Positions 50,600-61,876 of a stretch of 64,000 nt of DNA are shown in pieces. The notes under the pieces are model-generated. The model worked only from the letters and a program-made list of their open reading frames with translations. It had not been told where the DNA came from and made no database searches. The stretch's first letter is position 1; each line of letters begins with the position of its first letter. Both the position numbers and the translations under genes were made by a program. The stretch is from Seriola aureovittata. Taxonomy: Eukaryota > Chordata > Actinopteri > Carangiformes > Carangidae. The stretch spans positions 15,439,001-15,503,000 of the forward strand of contig NC_079376.1 of assembly GCF_021018895.1 (NCBI RefSeq), given 5' to 3'.

Positions 50600-50960
50600 A
50601 GTCACAGTAGGACCAGGGTTAACAGGCCCTGTGCCTTTAATGACAGGAATATCTCCACGATTTTTAATTAATTTTCCACTCTTAGCAGCTGAATCTGCGT
50701 TAATTTCCCCCTCAAGGACTTTTATAAATTTCATCATTAATAAAATCAGACATTCAATTAGTCCCAAAATCCAGATTGCCAACTGTTTCATAACAGTCCT
50801 GGTCTGATTTTCCCTTCTTTATTAGGTTGGGGGAAAAAAGTTAAAACTAATTTCATTAATCTAATTGTCATAACTTTGAACCATCTCTTAATTAGTTCAA
50901 ATTAATATGATTAATCACAATAATGACAAAAACCCATTCAATTACAGGTTTTCAATGGCA
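50600..50960. promoter_or_regulatory. candidate conserved non-coding block, TAAT-dense
   Basis: Motif-rich complex DNA: GATTTTTAATTAATTTTCC, CTGCGTTAATTTCC, CATCATTAATAAAATC, TTCATTAATCTAATTGTC and TCTTAATTAGTTCAAATTAA with ATGATTAATC following. At least eight TAAT/ATTA cores occur in about 350 bp with no repeat structure and no coding frame. Of the composition-based proposals, this and 55040-55250 are the most striking. Confidence 0.38.
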
Positions 50961-53547
50961 AGTGGATGTGTTGGGGGTGATAGGGGCATAAAGGATGAGG
51001 GCGGGAAGCAGAGCTGGCTGCGAGAGACGGGATTGGTCGTGATTATTCCGATGACTGACAGGTTATCAATCATGCCGCACTTTTAATAAAGGCTGCTGGA
51101 ACTTCAGGGGAAGGCCTGGCTCAGTTGTCTTCTTTCTTGTTTTATTTTTCTTCAAAATCCTTTGGAACTCTCCTTATTCCTCCATGAAATATGATCCTTC
51201 TTCGAGCTGCACATTTTAATGAAGAGAGTGGTGTGCATAAAAACAAAAATGGACTCATCCATATGTAAATAAAATGACTGCAGTGCATATGCTCATCTCC
51301 ACAACCCCATTATTGCAGAAAATTGCATACGTTTATGCGCTGGAATGATATCACTTTATTTTCATTTGTCTGAGTGTTCACTAAAGCTGAAGATGAGTCT
51401 GCCCGCTCTCTCTTTCCTTTATCTCCGTCTCTCTGCAGACATATGGATCTGAGAGATGCCTGCTGCTTTGCTTTCAATCAGGGCCGCCGATCTAACAAAG
51501 CAGGGGAGCAGAAGCATGTCACCATTTGTCACATGCCACTGGGGCACAAGCTGAGCAGCAGGTACACCCTCGGGTATGTTAGGCCAAAAGGGAGTGCTGC
51601 AGCTGCCAGTCTCAGGCAGGTTCCCTCTTGTCCCCATGCTGTCCCCCTGGGACCAGCCACCCAAATGTCCCCAGTCAGTTGTCTGGGACGATCTGACCTG
51701 TGATCCACCCATCTGGAGAGACAGAGACGGCTGCTTAGCTTCCATCACCCTGAGGAAGCAGTCTGATGATCAGGAGGCCCATCTGGGGATAGGGATGCCC
51801 CCCGTAGAGTCCAAACCCTAGAGTCCTAAATACACTCTTTCACTTTACCTCTCTTGCCTATTCATTCACTACAGACACTTCTGCTTTGATGCTCTCACTC
51901 CTGAGCTTTGGCACTGAGCAGGGGCATTCACCTGCCACCCCAGGTAAAGTCAACCAAAGCCTGCTGGAGCGTTAAGCAAAGCATAGCATAGATACATATG
52001 TTATGTCTCTGTGACAGTGCTTATCATGCAGCTCAAGGGCTCTCATCCTTTACCCAATGGTTATATCTCACACAGCACTGGATCCATGTCCGATGCATAT
52101 CTTGTCTGACAGCATAGTTGAAAGCCTGGAGCATGACAGACATGTAAAAGTATACATTGTATGCCCAAGTGTGTTGAGCGTTGTACGCTGCAGCTTTTAA
52201 GTTCCTATACTCTGCTGTGTATGTGTTTACCAGATGCATTGTTTGCAGACCTGGATGATTAGAGGCTATTGGAAGTGATGCAGAACCAGGCAGTGCGCGG
52301 TGCCATACTTTCAGGATGCTGTGACCACATGGGGCAGCATATGGAGCTATTTCCTCTTTTCTCTCTCCAGGACTTTTTAGACATGTCAGTTGGGCCTTAA
52401 TCATGCATTTTTCTGCCTGAGTTGAGAACTGGAGTGTCTATGCTGAGCTGGCTTCTGTGCCCTGTGGTTCTCCACCAACACAGTCAATCAATAGTGCCCA
52501 GCATCACCGTGTAAACAACACACATGCATGCAAACACACACACTTATAGACAAGCACACAAGGGCAGATACACACAAAGATTCACCTCAGTTCCATTTAG
52601 AGGTCTGTGCTTATTCTGTCCATTATTCAGGCCAACATGCTTTAGACCATTTCCTTATTGTCATGCTATTTAATTAGAGGAGAGTGGGAATCTGGTGGAT
52701 GAGGGACTATACCTCAATAGTTCAGCCTTCCAGAGACTCAGGGACAAAAGGGGCATTTTTCAAGGTCTAAACCCACCCTCCCCTCATATGCACAGCCATC
52801 TCTAAGTCCCCAGCCACCCTTGAGAGGAAAGCACAGCCTTCCATGTGCATAAAGTTGAAATAAACTGCAGTCTGTATTTTCATTGGGGAAAGTGAACCCA
52901 ATTTACACGCTGCTCCATTGGAGATGAGCACTCTAGCGTACCCTAGCTGGTAATCTTGCCCAGATTCCCCCTTTGTGTCCTGCATTATTGTTGAAATAAA
53001 TAACCTTTCACTGCAATCATTGTGGGGATCTTCACTTAAATTATCGCCCCACAGATAGCTCACTCATGATCTGCTTCTATATCCATTAACTATCTGGGAA
53101 AGTGATTTATTGGTGAAGGGTAAGAAAAAAGGAATGAGGGGGAAAGCAAAGGTTAGTTTGGTTAGACAATAGTGCCCTCTACTGTTTCTTAAATGGATTG
53201 CTTTCAGACAGGAAACTGGCACCGATAACGTTGTCAACACTAATGTGCTGATGAAGTTTTGGAAAACTGCTCTGTATTTCTTCTAGCCTGAACCCAGTTT
53301 ATCTGAGCCTTTTAAAATGGACCTCTTGAATTACAATGACCAACCTGAAGAAAAAGGAAAGAATTAGGGGGCAAAATTCCATTAATAAAAATAAAAGTCT
53401 GATCCATCAATAAAGCATCAGAAAAGCCAATATAAAATGCAAAAGCCTCCAGAAACACAGAGCTTAGATACAGTTCAGCTTGAGGCGTAGACTTAGACAT
53501 TATGCCCTCTCTCAGCAGCATTTCAAGACAAGGGCTCCTGTACCTAA

Positions 53548-53548
53548 C

Positions 53549-53572
<24 letters not shown>
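53548..53572. repeat. C homopolymer
   Basis: A run of 25 C. Exact length is unreliable, as for any long homopolymer in assembled sequence. Confidence 0.9.
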
Positions 53573-53579
<7 letters not shown>

Positions 53580-53689
53580 CCTCTGCAGTCCCTCTTTCCC
53601 CACACTCCTGTGATGTGTCGTTACACGCTCGGCTGGCTCCTCTTCCATGACAGACTGTTACTTCCTGGAGCGGAAACACATTTGATTGT

Positions 53690-53900
53690 TAACATCTGGG
53701 CCATTACAATTGCAAACTAGGGCTCTGTACATCAATCAGGAAGTGATTTCAAAACAAAGAGACCGTCCTCCAATCAATCTATTGGGAAGCGGGGGCATTA
53801 CATGCTCCTGTAATCCCGGCTAATTAGCGGGATAATGGGAATGAGATTTATGAATCTGCTGAGGAGAGTGGAGGTGCGAGGGCACACTCAAATTAGCAGG
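53690..53900. promoter_or_regulatory. candidate conserved non-coding block
   Basis: Complex sequence with GGCCATTACAATTGC, CCAATCAATCTATTGG (near-palindromic), CGGCTAATTAGCGGGATAAT and CTCAAATTAGCAGGG. There is no repeat identity and no long frame. Proposed from motif density. Confidence 0.32.
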
Positions 53901-55039
53901 GATGCACGCCAGCCAAGGCTGCAATAAGGAGGATGTGCTGTTGGTTTTTATCAACTTCTTGCTGCCTGGCCACCTTTGGCTCAGTGTCACTGTGAGAGGA
54001 GCATCACAGGCTAAACATGTAAGGCACTGTTACAGTACAGCAAATGTCTGTTTAAAGAAGGGGCTAAACTTTGTGTCCACCAGTGGAGCATTTATAGCTT
54101 GCCAATGCTTCCATCAAACATTTAAGGATTTTTAAAAAAAAGTAAACAAACAACACTGATGAAAAATATATATGAAGCGTATATCAACCAAGTTAAATGA
54201 TATAAGCCTATGCACAATCATGTAATGAAAAGAAGTCAGCAGTTATACTCTACAGATATGCAGATAATCGTTAAACTAAAGGGGAGATATCAAAGACAGA
54301 GCAACATGTTATCTCTGACTTTGACACAGACAGTTGATTCCTTGCCTTGTTTTTGATGTCTGCCTGGAAACCAACTCACACAGTTAGGAAAGACAGAACC
54401 ACCGATGCTAATGCCACTGATTGTGAAGTGGAATATGATATCACCTACAAGTAATCCACCTTTACAATATTAAAAAATATGAATCACAAAAATCTTATGG
54501 CACCCTTGACTTGTCCTTGAGGTACCACAGCACCCACTTTGGGAAGCTCTAGAAGTCATTCAGTGTAGATGTGAAGATAAAGGAGCTCTTATGATTTGAA
54601 TGATATGCAGCATCCTGGTGTTTTCCTCCAGTGCAATCTGGGAGTCTGACCTGAAAGTTTACATCATCTTCATCTCTTCCCTGTCTGTAAAAGAAAAACT
54701 ACGTACTGCTACTCAACTTCTAACCTCATTCACCAACTCTCACCGTACAATCTTTGAGTTTACCTTTTCAACTAAAACATCAGAATCGGATTCACATTGT
54801 GACTGAAATATAACGGAATCTAACAAACATCACATGCACAGTTCTCGATGTATCCCTCTTCCTCAGTGATCTGTGTATGAGTGAATGAGAGAGACTGTGT
54901 GTGTAACAGTGTGGTAGCGTGTTTGTGAGGCAGCGTATCCCTGGAGGTGGCTGCCTTGGTGCCACCCTGAAGCCTCTTCCTCCCCAGCGGCCCCAGGCCT
55001 GACCTTGCCCGCTGGCGGGGGACATCTCCCATTAAAGCA

Positions 55040-55250
55040 GCGCATTGTGATAAGGCCATTTCTTTTCCTTCAGCATCCCTTTAATGTCATCCCTGAAATA
55101 TGAAGTCATTAAGCGATATTAAAACAGTGCTGACAAACTAATTAACAGAAGACATTATACGGGATGGGCTCGATTAATCCGCTTTAATTGCTCTTTTAAA
55201 TGGGGGCTCCAATTAAAATTAATAAAGATTTACTGGTGATCACACCAAAC
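55040..55250. promoter_or_regulatory. candidate conserved non-coding block
   Basis: Carries GTCATTAAGCGATATTAAAA, CAAACTAATTAACAG, GGGCTCGATTAATCCGC, GCTTTAATTGC and CAATTAAAATTAATAAAG. High density of homeodomain-type cores in unique sequence, about 3 kb from the prox stop codon. Inference from composition. Confidence 0.36.
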
Positions 55251-55522
55251 TACACCAAGAAGTGGTTGTCTGAAGGGCAGCCTAAAGTCAGCGGCCTCCA
55301 TTCTCAAGTTGCACTCCCTTTTGCTCCCAGCGCCCTCCCAGAGTAAGCTTGGCATAACGCCGGTATCTATGAGCAGGAGATTAAACACAGAGACCGTCCC
55401 AGTGCCCCCAGTCCCACAGCTCCTTTTGTCTCCAGCTCAGGGGTGTTTGATCCTGCCTTTGTCTTTCCAGGACCCTGCTAAGGAGACACCAGCTCTTTTT
55501 TTTTTTTCTCATTAATATCATA

Positions 55523-55523
<1 letters not shown>

Positions 55524-55607
<84 letters not shown>
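55524..55607. repeat. (CA)n microsatellite
   Basis: A perfect CA run of about 84 bases, among the longest perfect dinucleotide runs in the window. Confidence 0.97.
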
Positions 55608-55609
<2 letters not shown>

Positions 55610-56065
55610 GACTGTGCACAATCAGCCAAGCTTTCCTAACTCACAAATGCACAAATCATGATGTTGACAAGATTTCACAGTGTCCACTTCCCAGGAGTCT
55701 TGGAGAAACTGAGCCGTTTTGAAGAATCCCTGAGCAGCAGTTCAGTAAACAGTGACAATTGCGCACCTGTGTGGAGATTTGTGTACACAGCAGAATCTGA
55801 TGTTGCATATTTAATGGCTTTAAAAACTGAATTATAGAGTGGATTTCATTTTAAAAGAAAGCTAGTGATTGGCTAAAATGCAAAAATAACAATTTACACA
55901 CATTGTATACACTGAAGAAAATCGCACTTGCACTGTCAGAGATGAATCAGTTGACTCTGAGGCAGGCCGAGCTGTGTGTATTACATCGGAGATTCACTAG
56001 ATGATGCTGTTACTCTTTTCTGTGAGGCTCATCCACCTCCAAGAACTACAAGCGAACGGCTCTGG

Positions 56066-56117
<52 letters not shown>

Positions 56118-56119
56118 AA
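56066..56119. repeat. (GAT)n trinucleotide repeat
   Basis: About 17 GAT units. On the minus strand an open frame reads it as a serine run, with no gene context. Confidence 0.95.
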
Positions 56120-57480
56120 TGAAATTCTCTTTATTTGTTTCTTTCTCATGTGAGACTCTGACAGAACAACAGCTGCAACAACATATGTGTAAAATATATG
56201 TGTAAAAGTGTATTTCCAAGTGATGAAATGTACAACCCAGAGCATCTGATCAAACAGTGCTTTTTGTTTTAATTTTATCACGTCCTCCTGTTGCTTTTTA
56301 CTTTTCATTTCATCTTCATTAGGAAGCATGCTTTGTTTTATCGGAGACTCTCTAATACAGAACATAATTTCATATCGTACTGTTTAAGTTGAAGCCTTGT
56401 CAGCCAGAGGCAGTTAAACAACTGAAGGTATTTTCTTTGTTTTCTTTCATTATATCAGAGGTTACCAAGTCTTGTTCAGAAAATGTCACAACAAATTAAT
56501 TTGAGCAAAGCACTTTGGTTCAACCAGAGGCATTTTAATTGAGTTGAGAATATAAATCAATTTACTGAAGAAGACTGATCTAATTGAAAAGAAATGTCTA
56601 TTAAAAGATTAGTGAGGTTTATTGTCTCCAGTCTTTGTCATCAACCAATCCAACTAATGTTTTAATTTCCTTAATGTTATCATTTCTGATGTAATTGGTG
56701 CTTGGGCGACTAACAGGTTTTCCAATTAAATGTTTGGTTTTGGGCACTGACAATGTCATCTCACACAGTGACAAGAAACAGTGTACTTTTATAAAAGTGG
56801 TCCATGCTATTGTGCATGCTGCACTCATATCATTAGTCTTTATTTTAAAGGCACATTGCAGGTTTTTTGTAAAAGTTTCAGGAATAAAATCACCTGCAAT
56901 AATGGTACTGACAATGTGATTAATATTTTGATGATTTACTATGCTCATCCACGATGAAATTGACAGTGGATTTAATTCGCTGCTTTGATTGTCTGGTTTA
57001 TATTAAGCCCAAGGCATCAAAAGTATCCCATCTGTGATTTTTCTGACATCACCAAATTGCGTGTGCATATGTGCGCGTGTGTGTGTTTTGGCGAGTAGCG
57101 TGCTTTGAGTGGGTGCCTGGAAGAAAGAGTCAACGGGTTTGTGGAATTTTGCTTTGGTGGCACAACTGTGATATGAGGTCACCTCGGGCATTAGTCATTA
57201 GGAGGGAATGCATTGTGGCTGTTTTTAAGACATGGCAGTTGTCCGCATCCGCAACGGCCACACAATGAATGCAGGCCTTAGAAAGTTGACTTGAATTGGC
57301 TTCGGTGAACAATGAGAACAGCATAGTTTGGGGGACATTTAACAGCTGGCTGCTGGACGTGGATTAGAGGCACCTTAGGGGCTCAGCACTGGGACGCAGT
57401 ATTTTCACGGCAGAGTTAAACATTTACAACCAGAAATAAAGCATTTACCTGGGATGTCTTGTTTCTCATAAATATAAAAA

Positions 57481-58056
57481 AATGTATATTCATGTAGTGA
57501 CTATTGCCAAGGAAAACCATAACACACTAGTTTTATATTATAATTTAGTGCATCTTTAATTTCAATAATCATCCAGTACAATGTTTGTGACTGAAATATC
57601 TGAAAATGATTGTTCTTTACATGACTTTTATACATAAGGAAACTCACTCACAGTCACTTGCATTATTTTCACATGCACATTCTGTCAAGCGAATAGTTTA
57701 CAACAAATTTATAGAACATTATGCAACATACAACAGCAGCGCTTGTACAATTACACAACACACACAGCTATGAAAACAAATGGAATTAAAAAGATGACTA
57801 ATACTGACGATAAATGCCCAAAAAAAAAAAATCTCCTCCAGTTTGGCTAAATAAGGCTACACTAAGTGATTACATCTTTGTAAACAATTTACACACCCAC
57901 AAACTCAGTAACTCTCTAAATGTGTTGAGGCAGATTATATAAGAGTAAATACTAAACAATAGAATAAACCACAAGAGCATTAATAATAATCAATAGTTGC
58001 TTTTTGATAAAAGTAGAACACAATATGTCAGGCTATAAATTCTTAACTTTTAAGAT

Positions 58057-58140
<84 letters not shown>

Positions 58141-58306
58141 TGTGTGTGTATTTTTTTCTTACAGATTTACAGAATAATCATTTAGCCAACATCTACATTT
58201 CACCTCACTAAAAAAAATGCACTACAATAAATGATGAATTAATACTGTCGAGGGACTAACTTCAAAAATCGCCAACTCCTTCACCTGTACATTTCTCCAC
58301 TCATGC
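57481..58306 (-). other. prox2: probable prox2 3' UTR
   Basis: AT-rich sequence directly downstream of the minus-strand stop, interrupted by the GT tract at 58058-58150. A minus-strand ATTAAA variant lies at 57555-57560 (TTTAAT on +), which would give a 3' UTR of roughly 750 bp. A canonical AATAAA on this strand is not evident until 56130-56135. The end is therefore uncertain. Confidence 0.35.
58058..58150. repeat. (GT)n microsatellite in the probable prox2 3' UTR
   Basis: A GT run of about 93 bases with TTT and TAT interruptions. It lies about 160 bp past the stop codon, so on the sense strand it would be a CA tract in the transcript. Confidence 0.95.
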
Positions 58307-58474
58307 CTATAAATAGGAAGATGTCTTGAACTCTTCCGGGACATCGCTGTCCAGTTTACAGATCACCTTGTATATGGCCTTTTTCCATGAGGGGTCTGAA
58401 TCTTTGGCTGAAGATATGGCGTTGTAAAACTCATGCAAGGTGATTTCAGCAACCTCCAGGAATCTGTCAGGAAC
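58307..58474 (-). CDS. prox2: prospero homeobox protein (prox2-like), last coding exon
   Basis: The final coding exon gives 55 residues plus TAG. The minus-strand acceptor reads TTTTCCAG before 58474, in phase 0. The translation begins VPDRFLEVAEITLHEFYNAI and continues to DSDPSWKKAIYKVICKLDSD and VPEEFKTSSYL. This is the C-terminal half of the prospero domain, which packs against the homeodomain to form one DNA-binding unit (established for the family). VPD, KDSDPSW and KLDSD favour PROX2 over PROX1 (recalled VPE, KDVDPSW, KLDSE). The protein stops at SSYL. PROX1 carries a further few residues (QELLHE), and the reading frame past the stop encodes nothing like them, so the short tail is real. 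Fish prox3 is the main alternative name. Confidence 0.92.
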   Translation of the reverse strand, partial: VPDRFLEVAEITLHEFYNAISSAKDSDPSWKKAIYKVICKLDSDVPEEFKTSSYL

Positions 58475-60160
58475 CTGGAAAAGAAAGAAAATGTAGAGAT
58501 TTAGAAATGAAGTCAATCTAGTTAGAACCTTATTCTATTTGAAAAAAAAAAATCACTTGATGTGTTACAAACATACTGAAGCCCTCTTCAGCCTTCTCAA
58601 AGTCAAAAATATATGAAATGAAGACCTGTAGTGCAATTCTTCAAACACTCAAACTGATGAAAGGGAGCGCATCTCTTTGTTCTCTGCACACATACAATAA
58701 ATGCAATGCTGCAATCATTAACTTTCAATTAGAGGCCTCTTTGATTAGCTAGTCTTGTTTTCTTGAACCTAAACTAACTACTGGTGAGCTTTCTTCCCAG
58801 GGATTTTACCCAGCAGAGCTAGTCAACACAGCATAATCGTGGATCCCACTAGGACTACAGCAAGAAGCTGAGGATTAAAATGATTATGGTTGGTTGGGTA
58901 AGTTTAGGTATAAACTTGGAGAAAGCTGTGTTAAAGTGAGGATTTGTTGTGGTTAAAGTCGGGATAAGAATTTGGGAGTTGCCCATAACGAGAGCAGGAT
59001 CCATAAAAACGCATCAGTGAATGAATAGATGCAAGGGATGCTGGGAGAAAACCGCCCTGCAGCCCTTGTTTCCCATCCATTGGCCAGTTAGCACAACATT
59101 TGTTGGCATAAGTTATTTTTCTTTCCCCTCATCTCCTGACACAAAAGCATCCCTGGGAAAGGAATGTCTTGGTCCCAAGGTAAAGAAAACGGTCTCGTCC
59201 CTTTCCCACCAAACGGCCTTCTCCCTCGGAATCCACAGCGTCTTTCTCAGCATTCCGCATCAGTAGCAATCTCAGTCTCGCTCAGGCGTGCTGGTCCTCT
59301 AATCCTGAGTTGTTTTAGTGGGATTTTGCGGCTTCCTCTTCCCACAGTTTGATAAAGCATCACTCTGGAGTTTAGATAATGGCTGTAAAGGCTGGCCAGC
59401 CACAGGTGCAGTGTGACACACAGGTCAGCACATGGACATACGTGACACAGCGTAGGCTGACAGGAGGTCTGACATACTTGAGTAGGTTAGTAACTACTGT
59501 GATGAATGTGTCCACTCCAGTTCTTTAAATGAATAGTTTGACATTTTGGGAAATGTGCTTATTCACTTTTGGGTGGTTAGTTGAGAAGAATGAGAGGGTT
59601 CACTTAGCTTAGCATAAGGACTGGAAAAAACAGCTAGCCTGGTCATTTACAAGGGGTTAGGTGTTAAGCTAGTTCTTGGCCTCCGCTGGTTGTCTGGCAG
59701 CTGCTCAGAGCCAAGAAATAGTCCATAACACCCATGAAACTGCAAATTTAAGTTTTTGTCTGGATTAGATATAATGCATGAATTAGTGTGCTTTAGAGGT
59801 GCTGGTAGGTGTATTTTGTTACCTTTGGACAGAGTCAGGCTAGCTGTTTTCCCTTGTTTCCAGTCTTTGCATTAAGCTAAGCTAACTGACTGTTGGCTGT
59901 GGCATCCCACTGAAGTGACAGACGAGAGTGTTATCAATCTTCTCCTCTCAATCTCCGCCAGGAAATGTATGGCATATTTCCCAACATTTCTGAAAATATG
60001 TTCTTCCCTTTTACGCAAACCTTGTATATCTGTTGCTGTGTATGTGCAGTATGAGAGGAGTTACCTCTTTAACAAAACCTCATACGCAGAAAATCAGCTA
60101 GAATGATCAAACAATACAAAGTGCAACATAAAAGAGGGATGACTAATGAATGACACTTAC
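58475..60160 (-). other. prox2: prox2 intron
   Basis: Intron of 1,686 bp in phase 0, with donor CAT|GTAAGTG at the right and acceptor TTTTCCAG at the left, on the minus strand. It contains a palindromic MITE-like repeat at 59521-60010. No other gene is seen. Confidence 0.9.
59521..60010. mobile_element. palindromic non-autonomous repeat in a prox2 intron
   Basis: Same family as 36750-37130 but longer. The outer arms match in inverted orientation (GACATTTTGGGAAATGTGC at left; GGCATATTTCCCAACATTT at right). The inner arms are at about 59601-59642 (CACTTAGCTTAGCATAAGG) and 59836-59886 (GCTAGCTGTTTTCCC, then TTAAGCTAAGCTAAC). The central part, CAAGAAATAGTCCATAACAC, is typical of the fuller element in fish genomes (recalled). 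Non-coding. Confidence 0.85.
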
Positions 60161-60355
60161 ATGGAAGTCATTTGCTTTGTTGTAGTGCATGTTCAGTGCC
60201 CGGAACAGCTCTGAGTCCCTGCTAACTGTAATGTCTTTGACTTCACTGATGCCGTCAACAATGGCCTGGCGGGCAAACTTTTCCATCTGGATGTAGTAGA
60301 ACTCCCTGAAGTTGCTGAACCACTTGATCAGCTGAGAGGTGATGCAGCGGTTGAA
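60161..60355 (-). CDS. prox2: prospero homeobox protein (prox2-like), homeodomain exon
   Basis: A 195-bp phase 0 exon encoding 65 residues. It is bounded on the minus strand by acceptor ATTTCCAG and a strong donor GTAAGTG. It begins FNRCITSQLIKWFSNFREFY, covering the homeodomain recognition helix (WFSNFR replaces the usual WFQNRR, a prospero hallmark), then YIQMEKFARQAIVDGISEV, RDSELFRALNMHYNKANDF and His. It holds the homeodomain/prospero-domain junction. RDSELFRALNMHYNK and MEKFARQAI fit PROX2-type proteins; PROX1 has RDCELYRAL and MEKYARQAI (recalled). The protein is a nuclear transcription factor. No frameshift or stop is present. Confidence 0.95.
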
Positions 60356-61774
60356 CTGGAAATGGAGAGAAAATAGTATACGTGACTTTATCCCATGTTA
60401 AAAGGATTGTTCCACACCTGCAACCTAAACCGACAAACATCTGTGCAGCTGAAGTCTCTTTAAGCAAGACAATGAATCCCTGTCTTTTGTCTTCCCTGTG
60501 AAGCAGGCGAATAAAAACTTAGATCATGCTTGAAATTAAATATATAATGTTAGAATTCAATATGAGACTTCAATGAGAAATTTAAAAATATTAATCTCTG
60601 TGCTATTCAATTAAAAATCAAATGTCTTTCTGATGCTTTTGCATTAGAAACCTTTTCCATAATTGACTGAGAACCTGCATTTAGTACCTGTAGGGCAAAA
60701 TGCCACCTAATGGTCTGTCACTCCACGCAACATTAATTGCTCTGATCTTTTCCCACCAATGTGCGGGGTGAAAAAACATCTGTCAGGGCTCTGTATTTCT
60801 AAACTCAGTCTTGACATTAGTCGTGTTATTCTATCTCATCATCCAGAAAGACGGAAAAAAAAATGCCTAAGGGCTGGGCAGGCATCAAAGACGCTTCTTC
60901 TCTCTGGTGTGGTGGGTGAGAAAGCGGCAGCATAAGGACAGAAGGAAGCTTCCCTCTCATTGACTCAGGCTGATAGGATGGAATCAGACACTGGGATTAG
61001 GTGGTCTTTTGTTCAGTGCCACTTCCCACCACAGGATTGTAAGCAAGGAGGAGACGTTCGCAGGGCTGCAGCAACAGCATCCTCCCCCCTGACCCCGGGG
61101 GTCAGAGCATATTGAGAGACGGGGGCCCCCGAACTGGCTCAGACAGATCCAGGAGACAAGATAGGAGAGGAGAGGGAAGGTGTTTTGGAGAAAATTGAAG
61201 GGGAGGCAGGAGAGACGATATGAGTGGGAGCTTGTGCTACAAATAGGAAGGTAAAAGAGAAGAGAGAAAGAGATAAAGAGGATGAATGAATGAGAAGAGC
61301 TAACAACAGGATGCAGATAAGGAGACAAGAGAGAAGACAAAAGGAGGAGACAGAAGAGGAGGCATGACACGAGACCAAGGCCAAAACACACAGGATGTTG
61401 TGTTTAGGGCCAGCTCACCACCGCCTGGTTGCTGCTGCACAAGTCTCTAATACCAACTCTCTGTTGACACTCAATAGCAATGCCTTTCCTACAGAGTCCT
61501 TTGTCACTCCATTTGCTGACTGGAGTGGCTTTTTTAAAGAGAGAATGCCCCTGTATCTCCCTCTGCCCCCAGGACATACTAGCAGCTCAGTGGCTTTGTT
61601 ATTTAAACCCTCTGCGTTTTTGTTTCTCTCCTCCGACACACTGCTGATTTTTCTGTCCCAAACACACACTGACAAGTAGATACCGGGGAGTTAAACGCAG
61701 GACAAACAAATTTGCTGCTTGTTTGACATTATAAGTAAAAAGTAAATTTTTTTATATGCAAAAAATAAAATTAC
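60356..61774 (-). other. prox2: prox2 intron
   Basis: Phase 0 intron of 1,419 bp, with donor AAG|GTAATT and acceptor ATTTCCAG. It includes a purine-rich stretch at about 61140-61390. The open frame there on the minus strand is a pyrimidine-tract artefact. Confidence 0.9.
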
Positions 61775-61876
61775 CTTGACATCAGGGAAGAAAGTTTTCA
61801 GCACATTGGAGCTTGGGTAGCGGGTGTAGAAGAACATGAGCTTTGCCTTCTTCAGATGGCTCGGGGTGAGACCCTC
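61775..61876 (-). CDS. prox2: prospero homeobox protein (prox2-like), N-terminal homeodomain exon
   Basis: A 102-bp phase 0 exon encoding 34 residues: [20 protein letters not shown] followed by [14 protein letters not shown]. This is the start of the atypical prospero homeodomain, nearly identical to vertebrate PROX proteins (recalled [20 protein letters not shown] in PROX1). FFPDV resembles PROX2 (YFPDV) more than PROX1 (YFSDV). The acceptor is ACATCCAG and the donor GTAATT on the minus strand. An alternative acceptor at about 61911 would add a lysine-poor [12 protein letters not shown] extension; the family junction before EGL makes the chosen start more likely. Confidence 0.92.

Larger units (their letters stand above)
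50213..57480. other. intergenic, no gene recognised
   Basis: No exon or RNA gene is supported. It includes the strongest TAAT-rich blocks of the window (50600-50960, 53690-53900, 55040-55250), a 25-base C run, a long (CA)n and a (GAT)n. A TTTATT at 56130 (AATAAA on the minus strand) is a distant candidate poly(A) signal for the prox gene. Confidence 0.58.

Noticed and set aside
51374..51748. Overlapping open frames on both strands with exon-like composition
   Set aside because: An acceptor-like CTCTGCAG precedes 51440, but no partner exon, donor in frame or family similarity can be seen.
56066..56119. A poly-serine coding repeat
   Set aside because: The (GAT)n tract reads as serine on the minus strand, but no gene or conserved protein surrounds it.
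60984..61391. A 135-residue minus-strand frame within the prox2 intron
   Set aside because: It is a translated pyrimidine tract giving a low-complexity Leu/Ser-rich peptide.
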